A stretch of 64,000 nucleotides of DNA from Paraburkholderia antibiotica. Its GTDB lineage: Bacteria; Pseudomonadota; Gammaproteobacteria; Burkholderiales; Burkholderiaceae. Below, in pieces: positions 27,771-35,565 of the stretch (position 1 is the first letter of the stretch; each line of letters begins with the position of its first letter). The position numbers were made by a program, and so were the translations under genes. Under the pieces are notes generated by a model. It was not told where the DNA came from. It did no database searches and was given only the letters and a program-made list of their open reading frames with translations. Where the stretch lies: NCBI RefSeq assembly GCF_012927125.1, contig NZ_JABBFZ010000003.1:372001-436000 (forward strand). The letters are read 5' to 3'.

Positions 27771-29087
27771 ATGAGCGGTATTCATCAACCAGAAGACCTC
27801 GGCGTGCTGCGTTTCATCACCGCGGGTAGCGTCGACGACGGCAAGAGCACGCTGATCGGCCGCCTGCTGTACGACAGCAAGGCTGTGCTGAGCGATCAGC
27901 TGTCGGCGCTGTCGCGCGCGAAGAACAAGCGCACGGTCGGCGACGAAATCGATCTGTCGCTGCTGACCGACGGCCTCGAAGCCGAGCGCGAGCAGGGCAT
28001 CACGATCGACGTCGCGTATCGCTACTTCGCGACCGCGAAGCGCAAGTTCATCATCGCCGACACGCCGGGCCACGAGCAGTACACGCGCAACATGGTGACG
28101 GGCGCGTCGACCGCGCACGCGGCGATCATCCTCGTCGACGCGACGCGCGTGACGTTCGAGAACGGCGTCGCGCAACTGCTGCCGCAAACCAAGCGTCATA
28201 GCGCGATCGTCAAGCTGCTCGGCCTGCAGCACGTGATCGTCGCGATCAACAAGATGGACCTCGTCGACTACAGCGAAGCGCGCTTCAACGAGATCCGCGA
28301 TTCGTACGTCGAGCTCGCGCGCCACCTCGGTCTCGAAGACGTGCGCTTCGTGCCGGTGTCGGCGTTGAAGGGCGACAACATCGTCACCGCAAGCGAGCGT
28401 ATGCCGTGGTACGCGGGCCAGCCGCTGCTCGACGTGCTCGAAGCGCTGCCGGTCGAATCCGCGAGCGGCGAAGCGCTGCGCTTCCCGGTGCAGTGGGTTG
28501 CGCGTCAGGATGGCAGCCAGGCCGACGATTTCCGCGGCTACATGGGCCGCGTCGAGTCGGGCGAAGTGAAGCTCGGCGACACGATCGTCGTGCTGCCGGC
28601 CAATCGCGAAGCGACGGTGGCCGAGATCATCGCGCCGGTGATCGGCGGCACTGCGCAGGTGGACCGCGCGTTCGCCGGTCAGACGGTGACGATCCGTCTG
28701 GCGGAAGACGTCGACGTGTCGCGCGGCGATACCTTCGTGCTGCGCGAAGCGGCGCCGGAACCGGCGAAGAAGCTCGAAGCGGACCTGTGCTGGTTCGACG
28801 AGACGCCGCTATCGACGCAGCGCAAGTACCTGCTCAAGCAGACCACCAACACGGTGTTCGCGAAGATCGGCGCGATCAAGGAAGTGCTCGACGTGCATAC
28901 GCTGTCGCAAGCGATCGACCGCAAGGAACTGACGATGAACGACATCGGCCGCGTGGCGCTGACACTGCAAAAGCCGCTCGTGTGCGACGCGTACGACGCG
29001 CATCAGGGCACCGGCGCGTTCGTGCTGATCGACGAAGCGACGCATCACACGGTCGCGGCCGGCATGATCCGCGAGTTTTCGGCGTAA
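27771..29087 (+). CDS. cysN: Sulfate adenylyltransferase subunit 1 (GTPase)
   Basis: A 438-residue EF-Tu-like GTPase. G-motifs are GSVDDGKSTLIGRLL (G1, residues 16-30), DTPGHEQYTRNMVTG (G3) and NKMD (G4). The length matches stand-alone CysN; there is no C-terminal CysC kinase domain. It regulates CysD by GTP hydrolysis in the sulfate-activation step. The ATG at 27771 follows AAGGG nine bases upstream. Later genes in the operon provide the siroheme methyltransferase. Confidence 0.95.
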   Translation: MSGIHQPEDLGVLRFITAGSVDDGKSTLIGRLLYDSKAVLSDQLSALSRAKNKRTVGDEIDLSLLTDGLEAEREQGITIDVAYRYFATAKRKFIIADTPGHEQYTRNMVTGASTAHAAIILVDATRVTFENGVAQLLPQTKRHSAIVKLLGLQHVIVAINKMDLVDYSEARFNEIRDSYVELARHLGLEDVRFVPVSALKGDNIVTASERMPWYAGQPLLDVLEALPVESASGEALRFPVQWVARQDGSQADDFRGYMGRVESGEVKLGDTIVVLPANREATVAEIIAPVIGGTAQVDRAFAGQTVTIRLAEDVDVSRGDTFVLREAAPEPAKKLEADLCWFDETPLSTQRKYLLKQTTNTVFAKIGAIKEVLDVHTLSQAIDRKELTMNDIGRVALTLQKPLVCDAYDAHQGTGAFVLIDEATHHTVAAGMIREFSA

Positions 29088-29207
29088 CAGCGCGGGCATA
29101 AGCAGTGACATAAACGCGCGCCGTCGGCGCGTCATGCAGGGCGGTGAAGGCGGCGCGCGATGCGCCGCTTTTGCCTCATGGACGCTCTAACGAAACAGGT
29201 TGAAGTG

Positions 29208-29963
29208 ATGGGCAAGGTTTATCTGATCGGTGCGGGACCCGGTGCCGCGGACCTGATTACGGTGCGCGGCGCGCGTCTGCTCGGCACTGCCGATGTAGTG
29301 TTGCACGACGCGCTGGTCGAGCCGGCGATGCTCGACTACGCGCCGCGACACGCGAAGCGGATTGCGGTCGGCAAGCGCTGCGGACAGCTGTCGACGGCCC
29401 AGCAGTTCATCAACAAGCAGATCGTCGATGCGGCGCTGGAGCACGACGTGGTCGTGCGTCTGAAGGGCGGCGATCCGATGCTGTTTGGCCGCGCCGACGA
29501 AGAGATGCGCGCGCTCGAAGCGGCTGGCATCGACTACGAAATCGTGCCGGGCATCACCGCCGCACTTGCGAGCGCGGCTACGCTGAAGCGTTCGCTGACG
29601 TTGCGCGGCGTGTCGCGCAGCGTCGCGCTGGCGACCTTCAGCCGCGCGCCGGGCTCCGACGAAATCCGCGAGCAGGTCAACGCCGATTCGCTGGTGTTCT
29701 ACATGGGCCGCGACAGCGGCGTCGAGATCGCGCAGCAGTTGATCGACGCGGGCAAGCCGGCGAGCACGCCGGTCGCGATCGTCGAGGCGTGCAGCACCGA
29801 GCGCGAGCGCATGCTCACGCTCACGCTCGAACAGCTGGCCGCCGGCGAAGCGCTGCGCTGGGTCGATGCCTCGCAACCGAGCCTGCTGATGATCGGTGCC
29901 GCGTTCGCGGCGCGGCAGGCCGAGCCCACGCTCAACGCCAGCGGTCTGCTGGTCGCGGCCTGA
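29208..29963 (+). CDS. cobA: Uroporphyrinogen-III C-methyltransferase
   Basis: A 251-residue SUMT. The family start MGKVYLIGAGPGAADLITVRGARLL and the motifs RLKGGDPMLFGRADEE and VVPGITAALASAATL are clear. It makes precorrin-2, the common precursor of siroheme and cobalamin, using SAM. Only the methyltransferase domain is present, so the dehydrogenase and chelatase activities of a full CysG must come from other genes; cbiX at 35.6 kb is a candidate chelatase. Start uncertainty: ATGs at 29160 and 29178 are also in frame; 29208 matches the conserved N-terminus. The gene likely supplies siroheme to CysI and precorrin-2 to the B12 pathway. Confidence 0.92.
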   Translation: MGKVYLIGAGPGAADLITVRGARLLGTADVVLHDALVEPAMLDYAPRHAKRIAVGKRCGQLSTAQQFINKQIVDAALEHDVVVRLKGGDPMLFGRADEEMRALEAAGIDYEIVPGITAALASAATLKRSLTLRGVSRSVALATFSRAPGSDEIREQVNADSLVFYMGRDSGVEIAQQLIDAGKPASTPVAIVEACSTERERMLTLTLEQLAAGEALRWVDASQPSLLMIGAAFAARQAEPTLNASGLLVAA

Positions 29964-29975
29964 CACGGCCGCTGA

Positions 29976-30005
29976 CGCGCCAGCGCGGCCGCGCCGCCTG
30001 GCGCG
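29976..30005 (+). terminator. GC-rich hairpin after cobA
   Basis: CGCGCCAG (29976-29983) and CTGGCGCG (29998-30005) can pair around a 14-base GC-rich loop. Outer sequences GACAC (29962-29966) and GTGTC (30020-30024) add to the structure. No T-run follows. It lies in the 122 bases between convergent cobA and the first lipocytochrome gene. Confidence 0.35.
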
Positions 30006-30085
30006 ATCCGGCCGCGCGGCGTGTCGTCGATTTCGCGCGGCGCCGCGCGCAACTGCGCCAGATTCCGTCGGTGCACATGGCCGCC

Positions 30086-32320
30086 TCAGTGAACCAGACT
30101 CAGATAATTGCCGCTCGGATACGCGGCATTCAGCCACGTCGACAGGCGGTTCAGCTGCGTACCGTCGATCCCTTCGCCGCGCATCAGCGGCACCTGATTC
30201 CACGTCCACGTCGGGAAATTCTCGATCGTCCCGCCCGATAGCGTGCCGTGCACGTAGTCGAGCGCGCACAGACTGCGAATGCTCCAGCCGCAGGTCGTCT
30301 CGTAGCTCACCGCATTCGGCTGACCCTCGCGCTGCCAGTTGCTCAGATTGAAACTCGTCGTCGTGTCGAGCCAGTTCGCGAGAAACGCGTTGACGACCGC
30401 CTGCTCGGTCGCGACGCTCGTGCCTTTCCACACGCCGTTCTGCCCGCCGCTCCAGACGTCGAGCGGGCTCGTGTCGCGCGTGGTCCAGCCCTGATTGACG
30501 TTGGCGACGCCGACGCCGTTGTCCATCTCCTGCGCACCCTTGAGCACATACAGGAAGTTGCGGATCGGCTCGGTGCGGCCGCTGACCTGATAGAGGTTGT
30601 CGAGCAGGCCATACGCGTATTGCCAGTCGACCGGCAGGTGCACGTTGTGCGCGCCCGAACCGGGATTGAGCAGAATCTGCAGGTAGTACCACTGGTTCGA
30701 CTTCACGTATTGCGCGACCGAGCTGCCGAACATGCTATTGGCGGTGGGGAAGTTCAGGATATGCGGCGACACGTTGAAGATGACGCGCCAGTAGCCGCAC
30801 CAGCCGCGCGCTTCCGGTTTCGGTGCGTGCTGGAGATTGACCCATGCGCTCGGGCAGCTCTGTTCGAGCGAGTACTCCTGCGCGAGCTCCCACGACTTCA
30901 GCAGTTGCCATTGCGCGGTGCCGTAAAGGTTCTCCTGCTGTGCGATCGTGTAGCTGCCGTTCGTGCCGGCATTGGGCGGCGCGAATTGCTCGCCGAACGC
31001 GATGCCCCAGCTATACAGGTCGTTGAAGATGTTGCCGGTCTTGCCTTGCGCGTAACTGGCGCCGCCCTGCGCCAGTTGGGTCTTCATGTTGAAGGTCGCG
31101 CTGCCGCTGCCTTCGCCCGCGTACAGCTTGTTCAGATTGCTGTTGGTGAAGTAGTCGCCCCACGCGTCTTTCGGATGGATGCGCGGCACCCAGTGATTCC
31201 AGTCGGGCAACTGCAAGCCGATCGGAATCTCGCGCAGGTTGATCTGGCCTCTGGTCGCGACCACGCTTCTGTCGACCACGCCGTTCGGGAAGATCGCGGC
31301 CAACGTGTCGAGATCGTTCTCCGACACGGCGCCGAGGCCCGCGCCGCAGGTCCAGTCGCTGAGCGGCGCCGAGTCGAGCCCGGGACCGGGTTGATACGGA
31401 GGATTCCACGGCCGGCAGTTGGCTCCCGGCGTCGGATACCGGTTCTTCAGGCTGCGGATATAGCTTGCGATCTGCGCGCCCTGAATGGCGCTCAGCCCAT
31501 GAAACTGGCTGCGTACGATGATCGAATTGTTCGAGTAGTTGAACTTGAACAGGTCGCTGCCGCTCGCGCTATGACAGTCCATGCAATGCGCGCGTAGCTG
31601 ATGGCTCGGGTTGATCGGCGATTCGTTGAGGGTGGCGCTTTGCCAGAGTTGCTTGCCGGTGGCGACATCGCTCGCGTTCGCGAGCGGCGCGGTCCACGCG
31701 GTCGGGTCGTCCTGCGTGAAGCTCGACGCGGCAATCAGTGGATTGCCGGCGCTATCGAGCAGATTGAACGACAGCACGCGATAGCCGGAACTCACGCCGT
31801 CAGTGCCATTGAAACGGAAGCTGATCGTGTTGGTGCCGTTCACCGCGCCTGTGATCGGCACGTTCAGGCTGATCGTGTCGTAGCCGCCGCCGATGCCGCC
31901 ATACAGCTTCGCGTTGCCGAGCACGGTGACGCTCGCGTTGGTCAGCGTGATCCAGCTGCCGCCGTTGATCTGAACGGAAGCCTTGCCGTCGTACGACAGG
32001 TTGTTGACCTGCATCGTCAGCACCTTCGCCGATGCGCCCGCCGAAATTTTCAGCGTGGCGCTGACGGTCTGGCTGCTGCCCGCGCTCATGACTTCGAGCG
32101 GCATGACGATCGTGCTCGACGACGGGCGCGTTCTCGATGACGAGGACATGGCGTGGTCGATGGGCGTGTCGACTGCGCCGCTGCTGACGCTCGCATTGCT
32201 TTCGCCCCCGCCGTTTGCGCTGCCCGCGCCGTCCCCGCCGCTTGCGCCGCCTCCACCGCACGCGCTCAACAAGGTTTCGCTCAATACCGAAATGACGACC
32301 ATACGATTAAGTCGTTTCAT
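30086..32320 (-). CDS. Large lipoprotein with a c-type cytochrome domain, copy 1
   Basis: A 744-residue protein. The N-terminus MKRLNRMVVISVLSETLLSAC is a lipoprotein signal with lipobox Cys21, followed by a Gly/Ser-rich linker. Residues of about 85-205 form a beta-sandwich-like region (VLTMQVNNLSYDGK, GGIGGGYDTISLNVPITG). A cytochrome c domain covers about 215-300, with one heme motif CMDCH (Cys246, Cys249, His250) and the helix GAQIASYIRSL. The remaining 440 residues, Trp-rich with several Cys, match no family I know. It is presumably anchored in the outer or inner membrane facing the periplasm. AGAGG precedes the ATG at 32320. Function unknown; heme attachment suggests electron transfer or oxidation of an extracytoplasmic substrate. 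Confidence 0.85.
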   Translation of the reverse strand: MKRLNRMVVISVLSETLLSACGGGGASGGDGAGSANGGGESNASVSSGAVDTPIDHAMSSSSRTRPSSSTIVMPLEVMSAGSSQTVSATLKISAGASAKVLTMQVNNLSYDGKASVQINGGSWITLTNASVTVLGNAKLYGGIGGGYDTISLNVPITGAVNGTNTISFRFNGTDGVSSGYRVLSFNLLDSAGNPLIAASSFTQDDPTAWTAPLANASDVATGKQLWQSATLNESPINPSHQLRAHCMDCHSASGSDLFKFNYSNNSIIVRSQFHGLSAIQGAQIASYIRSLKNRYPTPGANCRPWNPPYQPGPGLDSAPLSDWTCGAGLGAVSENDLDTLAAIFPNGVVDRSVVATRGQINLREIPIGLQLPDWNHWVPRIHPKDAWGDYFTNSNLNKLYAGEGSGSATFNMKTQLAQGGASYAQGKTGNIFNDLYSWGIAFGEQFAPPNAGTNGSYTIAQQENLYGTAQWQLLKSWELAQEYSLEQSCPSAWVNLQHAPKPEARGWCGYWRVIFNVSPHILNFPTANSMFGSSVAQYVKSNQWYYLQILLNPGSGAHNVHLPVDWQYAYGLLDNLYQVSGRTEPIRNFLYVLKGAQEMDNGVGVANVNQGWTTRDTSPLDVWSGGQNGVWKGTSVATEQAVVNAFLANWLDTTTSFNLSNWQREGQPNAVSYETTCGWSIRSLCALDYVHGTLSGGTIENFPTWTWNQVPLMRGEGIDGTQLNRLSTWLNAAYPSGNYLSLVH

Positions 32321-32351
32321 TATTTGCCTCTCGCAGAGAAAGCGGTAGCGC

Positions 32352-32368
32352 GGCATTACGTAAATGCC
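32352..32368 (-). promoter_or_regulatory. Leader hairpin upstream of lipocytochrome copy 1
   Basis: GGCAT (32352-32356) and ATGCC (32364-32368) can pair, with an additional C-G pair outside, in the transcript 31-48 bases before the start codon. A matching hairpin sits at the same place before copy 2. Confidence 0.45.
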
Positions 32369-32608
32369 GTATCGCTTGAAACGATGAGTAAAGAGGATCG
32401 CCCGATTAAATTAATTATCGGGAGCAATACTCGACAGAATCAGAGGACGCAAAGAGTGCGTCGCGCGGCTGCGCGAAAAGGATAGAAGGTCGTGTGGCGA
32501 GGCACGCGGAACGCGCCTCGCCAGTTGACATTGCCTCGTATAGGTATGCACTGCATATTAGCCAATTTCCGCCAATTTCAAAGAAAAATTAACACTTTTC
32601 TTTGTCAT

Positions 32609-32621
32609 TCGCGTAATGCGA
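32609..32621. promoter_or_regulatory. Shared near-palindrome TCGCGTAATGCGA, copy 1
   Basis: The element lies 289 bases upstream of the copy 1 start inside an AT-rich block. The same motif with one base changed (TCGCATAATGCGA) lies 310 bases upstream of copy 2, followed in both cases by TGATT. It may be an operator or part of a promoter region. Confidence 0.4.
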
Positions 32622-32732
32622 TGATTCGAATTTATTGGCCGGTTGAGTGGCGATTTGATTGATTTAACATTCGCCTCAATTAGGAATTGGGATTGCGGTT
32701 TTGAGATGAATGAAAGCCGCGAATTATGGTCG

Positions 32733-32768
32733 ACCGCCCGCAATTGCGCGGGCGGTTCTTTTGGTTTT
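32733..32768 (+). terminator. Hairpin with T-rich tail on the plus strand
   Basis: ACCGCCCGC (32733-32741) and GCGGGCGGT (32748-32756) form nine base pairs with loop AATTGC. They are followed on the plus strand by TTCTTTTGGTTTT. It lies 20 bases past the copy 2 stop, so it may end that minus-strand transcript as well, but the T-rich side points the other way. Confidence 0.6.
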
Positions 32769-32788
32769 GTCGCGGCTCCGACGACGCG

Positions 32789-35023
32789 TCAGTTGCCGAG
32801 CAGATTCGAATAGTTACCGCTCGGGTACGCCGAATTGAGCCACGTGACGAGCCGGTTCAGTTGCGTGCCGTCGACTCCTTCGCCGCGCATCAGCGGCACC
32901 TTATTCCACATCCAGGTCGGGAAGTTTTCGACCGTCCCGCCCGATAACGTGCCGGGCACGTAGTCGAGCGCGCACAGGCTGCGAATGCTCCAGCCGCACG
33001 TCGTCTCGTAACTCACCGTATTCGGTTGGCCTTCGCGCTGCCAGTCGCTCAGGTTGAAGCTCGTCGTCGTGTCGACCCAGTTCGCGAGGAACGCGTTGAC
33101 GACCGCCTGCTCGGTCGCGACGCTCGTGCCTTTCCACACGCCGTTCTGGCCGCCGCTCCAGACGTCGAGCGGGCTCGTGTCGCGCGTGGTCCAGCCCTGG
33201 TTGACGTTGGCGACGCCGACGCCGTTGTCCATCTCCTGCGTGCCCTTGAGCACGTAGAGGAAGTTGCGGATCGGCTCGGCACGGCCGCTGACCTGGCGGA
33301 GGTTGTCGAGCAGGCCATACGCGTACTGCCAGTCGACCGGCATCTGCACGTTGTGCGCGCCCGAACCGGGATTGAGCAGAATCTGCAGGTAGTACCACTG
33401 GTTCGACTTCACGTATTGCGCGACCGAGCTGCCGAACATGCTATTGGCGGTGGGGAAGTTCAGGATATGCGGCGACACGTTGAAGATGACGCGCCAGTAG
33501 CCGCACCAGCCGCGCGCTTCCGGTTTCGGTGCGTGCTGGAGATTGACCCATGCGCTCGGGCAGCTCTGTTCGAGCGAGTACTCCTGCGCGAGCTCCCACG
33601 ACTTCAGCAGTTGCCATTGCGCGGTGCCGTAGAGGCTTTCCTGCTGCGCGATCGTGTAGCTGCCGCTTGTGCCTTCGTTCGGCGGCGTGAAGTTGTCGCC
33701 AAACGCGTCGCCCCAGTAGTACAGGTCGTTGAAGATGTTGCCGGTCTTGCCTTGCGCGTAGCTGACGCCACCCTGCGCCAGTTGGCTTCGCATGTTGTAC
33801 GTCGCGTTGCCGGTCCCTTGGCCGGCGTACATCTTGTTCACGTTGCTGTTGGTGAAGTAGTCGCCCCATGCGTCTTTCGGATGGACGTGCGGCACCCAGT
33901 GATTCCAGTCGGGCAGTTGCAGCGCGATCGGAATTTCGCGCAGATTGATCTGGCTTTTGGTCGCGACCAGGCTTCTGTTCACCGCGCCGTTCGGGAAGAT
34001 CGATGCGAGCGTGTCGAGATCGTTCTCCGACACGGCGCCGAGGCCCGCGCCGCAGGTCCAGTCGCTGACCGGTGCGGAGTCGAGTCCGGGACCGGGCTGG
34101 TAGGGCGGATTCCACGGCCGGCAGTTGGCGCCCGGCGTCGGATACTGGTTCTTCAGGCTGCGGATATAGCTCGCGATCTGCGCGCCCTGAGTGGCATTCA
34201 GCCCATGAAACTGGCTACGCACGACGATCGAATTGTTCGAGTAGTTGAACTTGAACAGGTCGCTGCCGCTCGCGCTATGGCAGTCCATGCAATGCGCCTG
34301 TAGCTGATGGCCCGCATTGATCGGCGATTCGATGAGCTGCGCGCTTTGCCACAACTGCTGGCCGGCGGCGATATCGCTCGCGTTCGGCAGCGGCGCGGTC
34401 CACGCGGTCGGGTCGTCCTGCGTGAAACTTGAAGCGGCGATCAGTTTGTTGCCGCCGCTATCGAGCAGATTGAACGACAGCACGCGATAGCCGGAGCTCA
34501 CGCCGTCGGTCGTATTGAAGCGGAAGTTGATTGTGTTCGCGCCGTTCACCGCGCCGGTGATCGGCACGTTCAGGCTGATCGTGTCGTAGCCGCCGCCGAT
34601 GCCGCCGTACAGCTTCGCGTTGCCGAGCACAGTGACGCTTGCGTTGGTCAGCGTGATCCAGTTGCCGCCGTTGATCTGGATCGAGCCTTTGCCATCGTAC
34701 GACAGGTTGTTGACCTGCATCGTCAGTACCTTCGCCGCGGCGCCCGCGGGCACCTGAAGCGTGGCGCTGACGACCTTGCCGCTGCCCGCGCTCATCACCT
34801 CAAGCGGCATGATCAGCGCGCCCGAGGCGGAGAGCTGCGCGATCGTCGGCGAGGAGTCGGTCGAGCCCGTTGCGGCGGGCGATGCGATCGAACTGCCGCC
34901 CTGCGAGCTATCCGTGCCACCGTTGCCACCGCCACCGCCACCGCCGCATGCGCTTAGAACCGTCGCACTCAGAAGTGCGATGCTCCATACCTTAACTATT
35001 AAAACGCGATCGAGTTGTCTCAT
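32789..35023 (-). CDS. Large lipoprotein with a c-type cytochrome domain, copy 2
   Basis: A 744-residue paralogue of the neighbouring gene with the same layout: signal peptide ending in lipobox LLSATVLSAC (Cys26), Gly-rich linker, beta-sandwich-like region, heme motif CMDCH (Cys245, Cys248, His249) and the same uncharacterised C-terminal region. Most differences lie in the first 90 residues and in a loop near residues 385-460. A 285-base block (33347-33631) is identical in the two genes. The ATG at 35023 has only a weak purine-rich site (AAAAGA). It is transcribed toward copy 1, with a hairpin region between them, so each may have its own promoter. Function unknown. Confidence 0.85.
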   Translation of the reverse strand: MRQLDRVLIVKVWSIALLSATVLSACGGGGGGGNGGTDSSQGGSSIASPAATGSTDSSPTIAQLSASGALIMPLEVMSAGSGKVVSATLQVPAGAAAKVLTMQVNNLSYDGKGSIQINGGNWITLTNASVTVLGNAKLYGGIGGGYDTISLNVPITGAVNGANTINFRFNTTDGVSSGYRVLSFNLLDSGGNKLIAASSFTQDDPTAWTAPLPNASDIAAGQQLWQSAQLIESPINAGHQLQAHCMDCHSASGSDLFKFNYSNNSIVVRSQFHGLNATQGAQIASYIRSLKNQYPTPGANCRPWNPPYQPGPGLDSAPVSDWTCGAGLGAVSENDLDTLASIFPNGAVNRSLVATKSQINLREIPIALQLPDWNHWVPHVHPKDAWGDYFTNSNVNKMYAGQGTGNATYNMRSQLAQGGVSYAQGKTGNIFNDLYYWGDAFGDNFTPPNEGTSGSYTIAQQESLYGTAQWQLLKSWELAQEYSLEQSCPSAWVNLQHAPKPEARGWCGYWRVIFNVSPHILNFPTANSMFGSSVAQYVKSNQWYYLQILLNPGSGAHNVQMPVDWQYAYGLLDNLRQVSGRAEPIRNFLYVLKGTQEMDNGVGVANVNQGWTTRDTSPLDVWSGGQNGVWKGTSVATEQAVVNAFLANWVDTTTSFNLSDWQREGQPNTVSYETTCGWSIRSLCALDYVPGTLSGGTVENFPTWMWNKVPLMRGEGVDGTQLNRLVTWLNSAYPSGNYSNLLGN

Positions 35024-35052
35024 TAATTGTCTTTTGGAAAATTGGGCGGTAT

Positions 35053-35067
35053 GGCATCACGGATGCC
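35053..35067 (-). promoter_or_regulatory. Leader hairpin upstream of lipocytochrome copy 2
   Basis: GGCAT (35053-35057) and ATGCC (35063-35067) pair around a five-base loop, 30-44 bases before the copy 2 start. Flanks allow two more pairs in RNA. Same stem sequence and position as before copy 1, with a different loop. Confidence 0.45.
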
Positions 35068-35332
35068 GTATGGCCAGCGGAGTTAAATGGCAAGCGTTGT
35101 CCCACGCAATTGCTTCTCGCGAAGCAGTGCTCAAGGGCGCTAATTGACGGGAAATTGCATCACGCGAATGCACGCAATGACGGACGACCGTCGCGGCAGC
35201 GCAAGCACGATGTGCCGTGCCTTCTGGCGCGGCTTGGCCTGAAGTCTACGTACCCTTTGTGTCAGATCGAGTACGGCATCTTAGATAACTTCGATTCGTT
35301 TCAAAAAAAGAAAATTGTATCTTTTCTTAAAT

Positions 35333-35345
35333 TCGCATAATGCGA
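35333..35345. promoter_or_regulatory. Shared near-palindrome TCGCATAATGCGA, copy 2
   Basis: Counterpart of the element at 32609-32621. It is embedded in a block whose other matches with the copy 1 region include TTTCAAA before it and TTTTGAGATGAA about 85 bases after it. Confidence 0.4.
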
Positions 35346-35490
35346 TGATTAAATCCAATTTATCTCTAAAATTTAAATGGAATTAATTTTATGTTTGGAG
35401 ATATTCGAATTGGTGAATTGATTTTGAGATGAAAGAGGTTTGAAACTTCTTTTGCGGATTCATTGTGGGTCATTGTGCGGCCTATTCCGG

Positions 35491-35558
35491 TCCATTCCGG
35501 TCGCGTCAATAGGGCGGGGGGCGCCCCGCGAGCGTGGCGCCTCGACGACCGGAATGGA
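35491..35558. repeat. 13-base inverted repeat next to cbiX
   Basis: TCCATTCCGGTCG (35491-35503) is exactly complementary to 35546-35558 across a 42-base GC-rich loop. A partial direct copy (TATTCCGGTC, 35483-35492) precedes the left arm. It lies 7 bases beyond the cbiX stop and could be a terminator-like structure or the trace of an insertion border. Confidence 0.5.
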
Positions 35559-35565
35559 AAGGGAA

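Larger units (their letters stand above)
32321..32788. promoter_or_regulatory. AT-rich leader/upstream region of lipocytochrome copy 1
   Basis: This 468-base stretch is far richer in A and T than its surroundings and shows no convincing gene. It holds a hairpin near the copy 1 start (CGGCAT / ATGCCG around 32351-32369), an AT-rich block at about 32570-32720 with the near-palindrome TCGCGTAATGCGA (32609-32621), and a GC-rich hairpin at 32733-32756. The first two elements have counterparts upstream of copy 2. Confidence 0.6.
35024..35565. promoter_or_regulatory. AT-rich leader/upstream region of lipocytochrome copy 2
   Basis: These 542 bases carry no convincing gene; a 76-codon open frame on the plus strand looks random. 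From about 35280 to 35440 the base composition is very AT-rich, and this block resembles the one upstream of copy 1. GGCAT and ATGCC at 35053-35067 form a leader hairpin. A 13-base inverted repeat (35491-35503 and 35546-35558) borders cbiX. Confidence 0.6.

Noticed and set aside
32792..35023. Idea that the lipocytochromes are RoxA-type rubber oxygenases
   Set aside because: RoxA-like proteins carry two heme motifs; only one CXXCH is present in each protein here, and the lipobox and beta-sandwich region do not fit.
35110..35340. 76-codon open frame in the AT-rich region before lipocytochrome copy 2
   Set aside because: No good ribosome binding site, no counterpart before copy 1 and overlap with the shared control block.
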